In this document: positions 31,261 through 43,862 of the stretch, piece by piece | How positions within the stretch are numbered: position 1 is the first letter of the stretch | How the letters are laid out: the number at the start of each line of letters is the position of its first letter | Origin: Raffaelea ambrosiae | Lineage: Eukaryota; Ascomycota; Sordariomycetes; Ophiostomatales; Ophiostomataceae | Length of the DNA: 64,000 nt | NCBI GenBank assembly: GCA_002778195.1 | Contig: PCDI01000006.1 | Location: 625,950 to 689,949, forward strand | Reading direction: 5' to 3' | Translations under genes and position numbers: made by a program | Notes under the pieces: generated by a model | The model's database searches: none | The model's input: the letters and a program-made list of their open reading frames with translations, nothing else | What the model was told of the DNA's origin: nothing

Positions 31261-34214
31261 TGTGAAGGAGAGGAGGTTGTGAGAAAGGGAAGGCTTGTTG
31301 GAGTGCAAGTGTTACGGTTGGCTGAACTATCTGTGATAGATCGGTTGCAAGGTCAGTCAACAAATCCCAGCAGTCGGTCGGTTTGTGGGGTGCAATGCGA
31401 GAGAATAAGGAAATAAGAAGACAAAAATAAAAAGAAAGAAAAAAAGACAGCTCGTTCCGGGAAACAGCTTTCTGTCTCAGGAGCTGCCGCTGGTTTTGAG
31501 GCTCTCCATTTCCGCATCCCCACTCCCTTCTCGCCATGCTGCATTTCTTTGCATTCCCCACGGCATAACCGGCGACGAGACAGCTTGTGACAATGCGGCT
31601 AGGGGCGGAAGACAAGAAGGCCGAAACAAGATCCGGGGCGGTGTTTCACGTACCTCGGGGCAGATCCACGACTGGAACCGAGAGGGGGAAGGACAAGAAG
31701 AGGGAGAAAGAGAGATCTGAAGCAAAAGAGGTGGGTTCTCGTTAGCTTGCCGAAGTTGTGTGTTATTTTGGTGATCAGCGTAGATGTCCCGCGAGCAAGG
31801 AAAGGGAAACAGAAAACAGGAAAACAAGAAAAAAGGGAAGAGAATCGAGAGAGACAAAAGGGTTCCACCTGGTGCCGGGAGGAGCCAAGGGAGCTTTATT
31901 TTTTGGAGGTGTTTGAGCAATAAGAGAGGGGACCCAGACAGAGCACAAAGCCGCCCAGGCCAGGCGAGGGGGCCAACACTCAGCAGGAACGAAACAGCAG
32001 ACCACCAACCCGTCAGCAGGAGACCGGTGTGTGCCAGCATGGGCTGTGCGTGCACAGATGGCTCGTCCCATCTGATAGCTAACTAGCTGTCCGGCTCGTC
32101 TGTTCTTGCTTCCCAGAGCTGCTGTATCGCCCCCCTTCCCAAAGTTCATGATATGTGCAAATGCGGAAGTTCTGCAGCGTATTGGAGAGAAAGAAAAACG
32201 ATCGTAGCAACTTACAGCTCTTGGTTCGCGAGGCAAAGGGAGACTTCTTGCCAAGAATAGGATTTGGGTTTTGTTTTCTGGAGAAGAGGATGTCGAGGTG
32301 AGGAGCTCTGGAAAATGGGACACGGATCGAAATGTGAATGAATTGCGTGTTCGGTCGGATGTTTTTATCGCGAGCAGTTATCCCGAAAAAAATGTATGTG
32401 TCAAAAGTGGAGGGGGAGCACTGAGGCTTTTTTTTTTCTAATTTGAAATTTTGGGGGGGTGTGTGACTTCAAACTATGTATTACAGCTGCTCACTCTCCA
32501 GCTCTATTTTTTTGGGCTTGTCCCTCTTCTGCTCTTGCCTATCCTGAGTACGATTAATTATATATATTTCCGGAACTTGCCTGAGTGGGCGGGCTTCACG
32601 GAAAGAAGACTGGCTCGTTCTTGCCTTCTTGGGACGTCCTAGTCTGGGGGTTTCCCCCCCTCTGTTTTGAATTATCAACAAGTCAGACTTGCTGACTACA
32701 CCGTTTCTAATGTGTTCTGTCAAAGCCTTTTCCAAGGTGCATCTTTGCAGCTCGAAAAATAGCTTCCCGCTTTTTTTTGTTGGGAACTGGGGGAGGGGGG
32801 GGGCATTGGGCACTCGGGGGGTTTTTCTCACTAACACATTTGACGATGTTTGGCAAGACATGCCAAAGTAGGCGAAATATTTCCACAAACCGGTGCAGAG
32901 AGAAAGAGAGAGCTCCGAGTCGGGCTTCGACCGCTTTCTGGCGCAGGCTTGCTGTCTTCGTTCGTAGGCTAGTATCATTACTAGTTGCGGGGTGAGGGGC
33001 ACCCTCGCTAACAACGCGAAGGAAAGAGCGACAGCGGACAAGACGACGACCCCTCCTTCCCAATCCTGTCGACGTCACTGCCTTGGCTCCCGCGGAGCTC
33101 TAATGCCATAGTTAGTGTGAGGTAACTAATAATGATTAACTAGTGTCCCCCCTGTACCCCCTCCTCCAGGGCCAGCCGCACCATCCGCTCATAGGGACCG
33201 ACCACGAAAATCGCTAACTAATGCTGACATATCGGTTTTGCTGATTCAAAATCGCATAGTCCCTCCGTCACCAGCCAAGGAGTCAAAACAAAAAAGAGCT
33301 CGTATCGAAGACCAGCCGACATCTAGTGCTATTTTTAATTCTCTTTGTTTATTTACATGCATGCGTCTTTTCCTTTTGCTTTTGATAATTTTGGCATGGA
33401 TTTGCTTTGTATTTTTTAACAAACAAAAAAAAAGGCAAGCGGTTCACCATTTTGACATTTTGCGAAAGGAATTGGCACGAAATGGTCAAAATTTTGCGAA
33501 CGGACGGCGAGACACAAAGACGAGACAAGAAATGGGAGACAAAAAAAACCTTGTTTCAAGCAACACCCGACTGAGTAATAAATGCAAAGAAAATCACTGG
33601 CATAAGTAAACGAGAAGGCACGAGGAAATAGTATAAGAAATGAGAAGAAGACAAGGAAAGAAAGGAAAGAGGTAGACACAAATGATAAGAACACAAGAAA
33701 GCAAAAACTCCAGAAACTCATCGTCAAGAAGGCATAAAAACAAAAAGCAGCAACATAGAGTTAGACCCTGGGCGCATTTCCAAGCATCCACGCAAAACAT
33801 GAAACAGGTCCAAGCCGAGGTAAAATCTTTTTTTTTTCCCTCTCTCCCAAACAGCCAAGAGCCCATCATCAACCCGTGATAGATGATCAAGAAATAAATG
33901 CCTCTTCTCACACTGCTGTGATCCACTTGCTGCCGACAATCCGACCACTGGCACGAGGAAGGATCACGAAAAAAAAAAATTGCCGTCCATTCCGAAGCGC
34001 ACAGCAAAGTCCTTGTACGAACGGTTTTGTTGTGTACAGACTCGTAGCACGGTCCCCCCAAGATGCCATTCTCTGTTCAACAAAAGACACAAAAGAGACA
34101 ATGGCCTAGTCAAGGTGGTGACATGATATCACCATGACACAGAGGGATTGTGGCGAGTCGTTGTAAGACATCCCTTTCTCGGTTTTCTTTGTGTCGATTC
34201 CCCCCGCATTCATC
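31261..34214. other. Intergenic, 3 kb
   Basis: This holds the PGI promoter and leader (31261 to about 32300) and a downstream AT-rich part leading to the end of SCH9. Runs of T, A and G are common (for example about 32420-32460 and 32790-32810). No gene is seen. Confidence 0.5.
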
Positions 34215-36454
34215 CTATCTACGGTCCTGGATGCTGCCGACAAAGGACGGATCCCGGATACTGCCGCCAGCATCGCCGAGGCCGGCGATCGGCCGATTGT
34301 AGCTGAAGCCCTGGAACTGGTTCTGCATTGTCTGGGACAGCATGGGGCCGTCGACGTATGAGTCTTGCGGCGCCTCGGTCGTAAAGACGGGGTCGAAGTT
34401 GGCCGTGTCAAGGGCGTCGGTCTCGATTGCAAGTTAGGGAAATGAAAGAAAGGGCATTAAGGGTAATAAAGCACATAAAAGGGCAAAAAATGGAACTGCA
34501 AAACACTTACCACACTAGGCTTGAATGTCGGTTCATACTTGCGCTGCAACAATTTGCGCCAATCAATGGCATCAAAGAAGCGGTGCGCCTTGATCTCGGC
34601 TGAGCCGTTGGCACCCAGCCGCTCCGCAGGGTTGCGGTTGAGCAGCTTCGTCAGCAGGTCTTTGGCGGCTGGAGGTACTATCTCCACGCCAGGGAAGTAG
34701 AGCGGCTCTGACAGGATCTTGCGGTACATCTCGTTGGTGTTCTCATGGTAGAAGGGCGGAAGGCCCGTCAGCATCTCATAGAGCAGCACGCCCAGAGTCC
34801 ACCAGTCAACCGTCTTGTTGTATCCCTGACCCAACAGCAGCTCGGGTGCCAGGTACTCGGGCGTGCCGCAGAACGTGTTTGTCCGATCCTCGTCCTTCAT
34901 GTCAAGCTTGCAGAGACCAAAGTCGCACAGCGCAATGTGGCCCTGGTAGTCGAGCAAGATGTTCTCGGGCTTCAGGTCGCGGTAGATCACGTTGAAGCCG
35001 TGCAGACACTCGAGCGCACATAGCAGCTCGGCCGTGTAGAAGCGCGCACGGTTGATGTCGAAGCGCTGCTCTTTCTGCAGATGGTGGAACAGCTCGCCTC
35101 CGTTGACAAACGCCAGGACGAAGTACAGCTTCTCGGGGGACTGGAAGGTGAACTTGAGCGGTACAATGAAGGGATTGTTAATCTGAGCCAGCACTGATCG
35201 TTCGGCCAATGTATGGGCGACCTCGGAGCGGGAGATGATGTGGGCTTTGCGGATTGTCTTGAGTGCGTAGATACGGTTGGTGTCCTTCTTGCGCACCTGC
35301 ATGACCTTGCCGAAGCTGCCCTTACCGACGACCTTGAGCAGCTCAAAGTCCTCTATCTTGAGCTTGCCGGCACGGTTTTCCACGTACGAGAGGCCAATCT
35401 TGAGCTTCCCCTGGCCATACTGAACTTCAGCCCAGTCGACGCCGCTAAAGCCCGGCTTGGAGCGTTCGCGGGCAGCGTGCTCTGCGGCAGCCTTCTCGCG
35501 GTCCTTCTTGCTCAGCTTCGGGTCGTCGACATACGGTTGCCGCTCCTCGAAGCGCGGATTGAGGCGCACCACGCCAAGGAAGATATCTTGGCTGCGGCCA
35601 GAGCCAGGGGGTGCAGTCGGGTTTCGGAGATAGAGATGAACAGCAAGCTCCGTCACGCGCGATACATCAAACTTGTACTGGGTGTTGTCACCAGCCCAGA
35701 GCGGGTTCTCGGGGGTGCCGTCGACTGAGTTGACAAACACCTGCACACGGTCGAAGTCGAGCAGGGCGTAGGGCATGTACTTGCCGGATATACGGCCATG
35801 GTTCGTGGGAAGGCCGCTAAACCCGCCAGCGGTCTGCGGGCGCGTGATGCCGTTGTTGTTGAATGGGGTGCTCTGGCGCTGGCTCGAGTTGGGCCGCACA
35901 GAGGCGCCCGCAGTCACGCTAGAGAGGGGGTTGGCCGAGGCGAGCGAGCCCTGCGGTTGCGGATTGAAGATGTTGCGGTGCTGCTCGGGCAGCGCAAATC
36001 CTTGGCCTTCGTGGAGTGTGACAACGAGGATGCCCGGTTTTGGCGGCTTGATGACCGGCGCCTGGGACAGAGCTTCGGTTGAAGCTGGGCTGTGTTAGCA
36101 GACGCATGGCAGATGCACGGTGGTCCTTGCGGAGGGCATGTGGGGTCCAGAGAGAGCAGGGGGTGGAATGTCACAACTTACCGGTTTCTGGGACGGGCGT
36201 GGACGAGCCCGAGATGCTGGCTGCAGGCTTCTCGTCTTTCTCAGGAGTGATGGTGGAGGTCGACGTAGACCGTGAAAAGTTGGACAGAGGACCCAGATGG
36301 GTCTCTTTCAGCTCTGCGGGAGGACAACCAAAAAACAGATTAGCATTGCGTTGTTTTGGTATCGGTTGTCCCAAATCCTCCTTGAAGTTGAGATTCTTCT
36401 CATTTCGCGATGCACGGAGCGATGCGTACTTTTCGTCAATTTCCAGGTGGACAT
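34215..36454 (-). CDS. SCH9: AGC protein kinase, SCH9 family
   Basis: Four exons, 36454..36430, 36313..36182, 36084..34511 and 34421..34215, give 645 residues. Donors are GTACGC, GTAAGT and GTAAGT; acceptors are CCGCAG, CCCAG and TCGAG; every junction keeps frame. The product opens MSTWKLTKKLKETHLGPL, spread over a 25-nt first exon. A C2 domain follows (about 65-290, GILVVTLHEGQGF and RVQVFVNSVDG). The kinase domain starts about 299 with GKGSFG, Lys328, RDLKPEN (Asp422), DFG (Asp440) and the activation loop TNTFCGTPEYLAPE. The AGC tail has FDPVFTTEAP, a turn motif LSQTMQ and a hydrophobic motif FQGFSYN, the site TORC1 phosphorylates in SCH9. In fungi it couples nutrient sensing to growth, ribosome production and stress resistance. 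It lies upstream of PGI on the same strand. Confidence 0.93.
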
Positions 36455-39038
36455 GCTGGCCCTTGGAGTCTGAAAGCTGGTCGGGTAATTCTAGGGAGGG
36501 TGAGATGGAGGCAGGCCTCGTCGGGTACGCTAGACGATGCGGATGAGGTGAGTGCTGAGCGGTATGGAGATGCAGGGCTGGGCGAGCCAAAAGAGGGGAG
36601 AGGTCGAAGTGCGAGGTTCGGTGACGACAACCGAGGACAGCAGAGGGCGGCAGCGGGGTTGGGAGGGGTCCCCTGGGCGCAGGAGAGATCGGTGTTGGTC
36701 GGACAATGGGTTTGGATGCGTACGGCGGACAAGGACTGAAGATGGACGCAGACGACAAAGGGAAAAGAGTTGGTGGTAAGAAGAGGATGTCCGAAAAAAG
36801 GCGGAGAAGACAGAGCGGTTTGAGAAAAGGGCTTTTTTTTTCGAAAGAGATGATGTCGAAATGGAGCGGAGAGGGAAAGAGGGGACACGAGCGAGTGGCT
36901 GCTACTGCCCCAGCCAACCGTTGGTACCGGCTGGACGAAACCCACTATTCAGGAAGGTACGACCTGGGCGACCTGGGCGGCCTGTGGCAGAAAGAGGGAA
37001 GGAGCGAAAAGAGGGGACCGCCGCTTACAATTATCCCAGCGCCAAAAGTAAGCAGGTTAGGGGCTCGGTGGAGGCGCTGGACCTGCTGGAACGCGTGCCT
37101 GTAAACAGAAACGCACTGCTGTTGGCTGGGAGCCTGATAGTGCAGCTCTGAAACTGGACCCCTAAATTTTGGGTGTGGGTGTGTATTTGGTCCGTCGCCA
37201 TTAGGCGGCCCCAGTGAGGCACAGTGACCTGCGCACTGTCTTTACCTCTTTGACGCTCAGCCGTGCAGCCCTTCGGAGAGAGAGGGTAATATGGCCAGCC
37301 AACAAGGGAGTCACTACGGATGCCCCGATGGCTGTATCCCCGGGGGCGTGTTGCGTGTATGCGTGTCCGTCAGCACAGAATCTCTTGGCTCATCTATCTC
37401 CCGTATCAAACACCTTCGTGCCGGGACCGAAACTGGCATCGTGCTGAGATGGCCGTCGCTATGGACCTTACTATCTTATTTGCGACACTTAAGACAAGGC
37501 TAGGCAACTATAACTGGACGACCGCGGACGACAGAGGCAGCCCAGCAGTCTGAGGGAGGGTGGCTAGATTTAAGACGGGGGAAGACTGTAACAGGACCGA
37601 CCCGCAATTTTGGATGCAATTTACAGAGCCCAGTAGGGGGGGGGGAATAGGGGGCAGGACATAGTGGACCTTGCCAGAGCTAGATTGGAGGTAACTTTGC
37701 AGGCAATGCCTGATGGAGACGGGGTCTGTGAGCAGCAAATAAGGTAAAGTTTCGTCTTATTACGGCGGGCGATAGTCCTATGTCAAGTGAGACAATCTGT
37801 AAGAGGCCGATCCTGCTGCCGACACATGCTGCGCGCTTGTTGGTTTTCGTATCCCGTTGGCTCGCATTCGCATAACAACGGATAACACGAGTGTGGGATT
37901 CTGACGGGCAACTCGAGTCCTGCAGGAAGCAACACGAGCAAACAAACCAACGTCGTTGCCGCGGCTACTCTTTGGCGAGCGCGTTTTTGGAGCGCCGAGC
38001 ATTTGGCATGTCGAGTCACGTGTAGAATGCATCCGTATCACGTGTAGTCGAATTAGCGGCCGAACACAGTGCGCACCTTTCGGCTGCGTCGCCACGAGGC
38101 GCTGCTCAGGGGCCAGAACATGCGTTAATCTGCTCCGACTGCACAGCCTCCTGCTTCTCTTACTTCTATGGCTTCTCTTTTCTGTCCCCTCTGGAGGGGG
38201 CGGCCATGTTACTGACAGCAGCACGCGCATGCGAGTGAGGCGCAATGTGTTTGGTGTGCCGCTCTGGGCACATTGACAAGAACTGGCAATATGCGTGCTG
38301 TCATTGCCAAGGATGTGCAAGCGATACGGCCCGTATTACCACACGTATGTACATACATAGTGGTATCTTGACGTGAGGAAGATACGAGTGGGCGCCCAAA
38401 AAGGAGAACAGCTCCACTGGGCTTCATAATTCTTACACAAACGTGGGCCTCGAATTATCAATCAGCAGTACTGTACATTGTAAGCCAGGTGCGACACGTG
38501 ACCCACCATAATGTATTGTAGATGGGTTATTCTTTGTCTGTTCCCTTGTCGGTGACACCGTCGTAGGTCGACAGATGGAGGTCTGTTCAATTCAGATGTC
38601 TATGAGAATCCAATAGTTCACTTCATTGCTTTTTGCAATCTATGCTTAGATCTGTTGTGTGTTTTTTTTATTATAAAAAAATGTTATCTAATTTTTTTTT
38701 ATTTAATTTTTGACGTTTTTTGGCTTGTTTTTTTTTTACAAAAAATTAACTCTTTTAACCTTTCGTGTTCCCTTTATATTGGTCTAGTCCTTTTTAGGCT
38801 TGTCCATTCCTCTTCCCAACTGTTGAGGATTAATTGTCTTCAGTCTGTTGGCTGCAACCGCAGTTGCTGTTTCACACGATTTACGATCACATGGCCAAGG
38901 ACAGCCAGAGACACTAGCCTTAGGATCCGGGATCCGAGCCTCGTGGGAAGCAAGGAGGCGATGCAAGGCATCCTCCCTCGTCTCGGCCTGTTCTCGTCTG
39001 TTCTCGTCTGTTCTCGTCCCGCGTCTTCCGTCTCTCGC
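36455..39038. other. Intergenic, 2.6 kb
   Basis: The first 500 bases are the SCH9 promoter and leader. A repeated TCACGTGTAG lies at about 38016-38047 and a very AT-rich patch at 38640-38760. A short TTCTCGTCTG tandem (about 38991-39018) touches the end of the cutinase-like gene. No gene is seen. Confidence 0.5.
38016..38047. promoter_or_regulatory. Paired TCACGTGTAG direct repeat
   Basis: The ten bases TCACGTGTAG occur twice, 22 bases apart, each containing a CACGTG E-box (38017-38022 and 38039-38044). Two identical sites about two helical turns apart suggest a bound dimer pair. No gene start is close: the nearest starts are SCH9 (1.5 kb) and the cutinase-like gene (2.3 kb). Confidence 0.4.
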
Positions 39039-40392
39039 CTACAGTCTTTGTCTCGGCTCGCTGGCCGGTGGCACAGTCTCGTTCTTCATCAGGGCCATGA
39101 TTCTGCGTGCCACAAACCTGGCTGTTTGTTTGGCGTTCCGCGAGTACGACAGGTGTGACCGGTGGATCGTGTTCTTTCTCTGGCAGATTGTGTCTTTCTT
39201 GTGACAGATCAGCAACACGCGATCCTTGTGCACGTTGGCCACGGGCGTACCAAAGTTGGGGTCGGCAAGGAGCACAACCGCCGCGATGTGCGCTGCGACC
39301 TCCGGATGCATCCGCCGCATCGCCTTGTGCACCACCTGTGCGCCCTGTCCGTAGCCGGACAGGACAAAGTACGTCGACGGACAACGCTCCACCCAGTCGT
39401 GCATATATTGGACCGTCCGCGAGGCACCCTTGTTGTCACCTCCTTTCCAGTATCCGTAGAGAGAGGCGTCGTAGTCGACGCCCTGGGCGGCGACAGTCAT
39501 AAGGGTTTTGTTGTCGCCGCTCTCGCCCATGCGGGCTGGCGCCAGCCGGTCCAGGGCCTCGATAAATGGCGGGCCCGTGAAGACGCCGAAGTTGCCCGGC
39601 TCGGCGGTGCCGCGGGCAAAAAGTAGGGCCACGTCCGGGCACGTATCTCTGGGAAAGACAAAGTCCTGATAAATGGAGCTGGACCAGCCCCAAAACCGGA
39701 CGGTGATCTTCCTGGCAAGGCGACTGAGGCTGGTCTCGTTGAGACGGAGGTAGATGTCTTTCACGGGCAGTTTGCAAAGCCACGCTAGGAATCCCCCCAG
39801 CCTCTCTGTGTGCGTTCCTCTTGGGAACAGGAAACGCTCAAAGGCCCGAGCAGCATCAACGATCTGGGGGTTAACGTCTACCGCGATCCCCTGTCGCGTA
39901 GGCCTGCGTCTCGCCCGTTGGCGTTCTACTTCTTGCCGGCGGGCGCGCATGCTGATGATCTCATTGAGTGGGGGGGCGAGCCCAGAGGGTGGTAGCGATG
40001 GCAGGTGTCGTCCTGTCAGGACGTGGCGCGACGTCGGAGGGGTTGACTGTCGTGGTCTCGACTAGGATAACTCTGGTCGGGAACTTCTCAGTTCTGGTCG
40101 GCTTGGGTGCGGCTTTCTTGGCAACAGTGGAGAATGTTTCTGCGCGGCGGAATGTCCATGAGCTTAAGATTGTGCTTGGCCGGAACCGATGGCCGGTTTG
40201 GCGAAATGGGGTTGGGTCTGACTTACCATCGGACGTTCTTTTGCGGTTCTTGATAAAACTTGTACTTTCTCCGGTGTTGTGCTTGGAACCGGGCGGTGGC
40301 GGCTTCTCGGCCGCCCCTGTCGTTGCTCCCGCGCTGGCGGCGTTGGCGTTGACTACATCCGGCACCGGCCAGTTGCCGGTTTCAGCAGCCAT
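39039..40392 (-). CDS. Cutinase-fold protein lacking the nucleophile serine
   Basis: The body, read from 40012 or from the internal ATG 39950 down to 39039, is a cutinase-family alpha/beta hydrolase. It shows FPRDTCPDVALLFARGTAEPGNFG, GVDYDASLYGYW, the nucleophile elbow as SGYGQGAQVV, and CHKKDTICQ ... HRSHLSY with Asp and His of the triad. The elbow should read GYSQG; the serine is Gly (GGA, 39348-39350), so hydrolysis is not expected. Three possible disulfide cysteine pairs remain. A plausible model adds exon 40392..40227 (GTAAGT donor, phase 1) joined at a GACAG acceptor to 40012, giving 379 residues with a disordered, lysine-rich start. That model has no signal peptide, unusual for a cutinase. 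If translation starts at 39950 the protein has 303 residues, also without a signal. It may be a pseudoenzyme or an early pseudogene. Confidence 0.65.
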
Positions 40393-43300
40393 ATGTTGCC
40401 GTCGGCCGGCAACTTCTGCCGAGGCATAATAAGACTGGCCGTGTCTCTGGGCGGAAATAGCCCTCGTTACATTGGCCAGAAGTAGCCGATATCAAGTCTG
40501 AGCTTCATGTTGATGAATTGCGATGGTTCGTAGTACTTCAAAATTCCAAATGGATGTCTTTGGTTGTCTTTTCTGGCCAAGAAATAAAAACCAGACAACT
40601 AGAATTCTAATATATATATATGTATATTCAAATGTGTGTTGGACTATCTAGAGCTCATATCTTGGAATCTTACGGCTGTAGAGGCCATCTCGGACGAGTG
40701 GTGATCATAGGACTTTAACTGTTGGTAACACACAGAGCATGGCGGGAAAAAGCATGAGTAAATACGACAGTAGTGGAATCAAAAATTCACAGAATTAGAA
40801 GAAAATTTCCGAAACTACTCAACACTCCATGATCTCATTCGTTTGAATGTGCTCTAAACCTAGATTGAGTTCAGCAGTATAATTCTATTGACGTACAATT
40901 CCATGCACTGGATCTTGTGCTCTTCTTTGTTTATTTTTCAAACTCTTTCGTATTTTCGGCTCTGTGGGCATTCTAGGCATTCTGGGCGATCTTGGCAACC
41001 GCAACTCTGTGGCACTTAAGCTTTGCTAAGAGTTGCCAATGTTCAGCGGTCCCTATCGCATAATGGCCATGAGCTTATCACGACATGTGCCGGTCCTAAA
41101 TGGATTTATGGGTTGCTACAATGCTACCCGCTAAGATGTTTGTAACTTGAGCTGGCTACAACTTTTGGTGCTAATGATATTTTGGGCTGTAGTATTGGCG
41201 TGCTCAATGCCGACCTAATGGCGGCGGCGGTGGGTGCATCACACCTTCTAGACGTGGCAAGGCAGGCACGACTAGCAAACATGTCAATATGCTGTTTTTA
41301 GCAGTTGCGAAAGGATAAAACTTTTTTTTTTTTTGGAAGCTGAAGATATCCCACGCCAACTTCTCTTCATCTCTTCATCCTTCTCTGGTTTTCGTCCGAA
41401 CGCCGAAGTATTTCGTTTGTCTCTACACCGTAACCGCCCAAACGTGTCTCTTCACCTCGCCCGGCTTGACCTTTGATACGGTCTTGGCAGAGGATGAAAC
41501 TGTGGCTTGGGGAAGGAGGCAGAGCAGCGCGCCCTGCACCGCTTACTAATATGTGGATGCCTCAGAGGATCCGACTTTGCTCCTGCTCGTATGGTGCGAG
41601 CAACCCGACTACGATGCTTTGGGATAGACACAAATAGAGGCAACAAGGGTGCAGAGCCCCAGAGCAGTTGGAGCCAGCTGCGGCAGGTCAGGGCTGAAGG
41701 CGCTCGAGTGGCTTGCAGCTGCATGGGATTCTGTGAGTGGACTGCCTGTCCTTGGGGATGCAACGCTGACTGGTGTCATTGATCAACAGGACGGCATCGA
41801 CGCAGCGCATGAATGATTGTCGTACCACAGGATGGGCAAACTTGGTTCGACGTGTGATCAGAGCTTCCAGCTGGCAAGGCCGAAATGAACTGGAGGATTG
41901 GCCCCGGGGGGTCAGAAACAAAGACCAACAAAGACGAACAGAAAAACAAACAAATGCAAAGGCAGACGTGCAGAACCGACGGCACGCAAACGGCCAACAG
42001 AAACTTAGCCAAGAGAAAAAGCTCCCTTGCCGGCCAGCCAGGGCGGCCTTCTGTTGATCGCTATCCAACCAGCGCACGAAAAGTTGTGCGACGCCGTGCC
42101 GCGATAGCCAATCGTGCCCATCTCGCCCCTGACTATCTCACTCTGCGGGACGAGCTAGCGGCCACCCGCCCCAACGGTCTGCCGGGGTTACTACGCAGTG
42201 ACAAAGGAGCTGCTTTGGCTTCTTGCTGGCTTTGGAGCCGGCTCTTCGGCCTGCCTGCGACCTTCCTTTTGCGGCCGCGCCGGTTTTCTTGCGCGACGCA
42301 AATTGCAGGGCCGGACACGCGGCGGTGGTGCAACTCTATTTAGTTTGCCTACTCTGTACATCATCTGCAGTGTCCTCCATGGCCTCTTTTCTTTTTCCGC
42401 CAGTGTCTGCCGTGCCTTCCGGGACAGGGAAGCGGCTCTGTTGCGGCAACGAGCGCCCTCGTACCTGGTCTTCCTACGGTGTACTCGTACTCGTACGCAA
42501 GACGCATGCAGGCGGTGGAAGACCACAACACACGCCAAGATCAACGGGGACACTGCAGGGCCAAGACACACCACAACAAGCATGAAAGTCGGCGAGTCAT
42601 CGGCAGGATCACCCACGACATTCTGCAGATTCTCCGGGCACTCTGCAACACTGGCTCTGTTGGCCAGCCAGGGCGCGCAAAGTACGAGTACTTGCTTCTA
42701 CGATATGAATTAACGACACATTACTACAGTAACTACAAAGCAAGAGTACCTCGTAGTCAGATACTCGTACTTACTCATGGCAGTGTCTTATCAGCACCAC
42801 CATCGTTTTGCCAGGAGTTGGCGATGAGTGGACACCCAGGGGACTTCTACGGCCGCCAGTGGCCAATCGTCCACGGCGGCCAGCTGGGTCGACCAACCAA
42901 CACGCCGGACGATTCGCTGGATCGGCAGGCGGTTCTGTGGAGCCGGTCCAGGGAAACCAGGAAACAAACGAAAAGGGGGGCCCAGCGAGGGCCACAACAC
43001 AAAATAAGCTTGCTTGGCGTGTTTGGGGTCAACCTGTGTTTCCTCGCGCGTCGTCGTCCTAGCTTCCTCCCTGCTCATCTGCGCTCTGTTTCAACGGGCC
43101 CGCCCAAGAACCTGCCACACTGGGGCTGAGCGTATGCCCACAGATGGCACCAACGGCGAAGTGGAAATTGGGAGGATCTGCCCAGGTGTGTGTGCCGTCG
43201 TTGGCTCAGCGTCATGCGGTGCCAAGGGCTGGAAAGGCGGAGAGTTGCAAAACTGGCAAGGATGCATTCCCACGCAGACAACACGACGCATCACAGCAGC

Positions 43301-43659
43301 AGCAGAGGCGCATGAAGGCCGCTTCTGCGGTCTGCCTGGTGTGCTCTTCCTTCTCTGGTCTGTGGCTCTCTCGGAGGGGCCAGCCTGCATGATGTGAAGA
43401 GCCCCCAATCTGATGTTGCAAGGCAACTAGTTTGCCTGGTATTCGTCCAAAGGAGCAGGTCCCTGGCCGACACCCATTTCGGCGCCGTTCTTTTTTGGTC
43501 GTTCTTTTTTTGGTCCTTCGTTCTTTTCCATGTCCTGCTTCCCCATTTTTCTGGCCACGCCCCCCCCTGGCCCGGTCCTGGGACCATCTTTCAGGAATCC
43601 CGCTGATCGGCGCTCGTCGTCCATGATGCTGGTCGTCTGTTGCCCAATGCTAGGGGCTG
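40393..43659. other. Intergenic, 3.3 kb
   Basis: From 40480 to 41340 the DNA is clearly richer in A and T than its surroundings, with a TATATATATATG stretch near 40610; it may be an old mutated repeat. From 41400 onward it returns to ordinary GC content. TACTCGTA/TACGAGTA motifs cluster at 42482, 42488, 42682 and 42762. No supported gene is seen. Confidence 0.5.
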
Positions 43660-43669
43660 TATAAGTATA
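43644..43669 (+). promoter_or_regulatory. Sedolisin gene core promoter (CCAAT and TATA)
   Basis: CCAAT at 43644-43648 is followed by TATAAGTATA from 43660. A C/T-rich tract comes after it and the coding start lies 200 bases further on. The order and spacing fit a regulated fungal core promoter. Confidence 0.5.
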
Positions 43670-43862
43670 CTGCCTCCTCTTGCCTATTTGGCCCTATACC
43701 TTCTTCTCTCTCTCTCCTTCTCTGTCTCTCTTTCGGTCGCTCTCCCTCTTCCAAGTTTGCTGGCCCTCTTTATCTGACGATATCGAGGCAACCACTTCCT
43801 CCGGCCGCCTCCTCCGCCCCCTCCGCCTCCTCACCTCCTCACCTCTCCACCTCCTTGCCAAC

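Noticed and set aside
29629..31416. Long plus-strand frames (264 and 305 codons) opposite PGI
   Set aside because: Same cause: strong codon bias of PGI. No domains appear in these translations.
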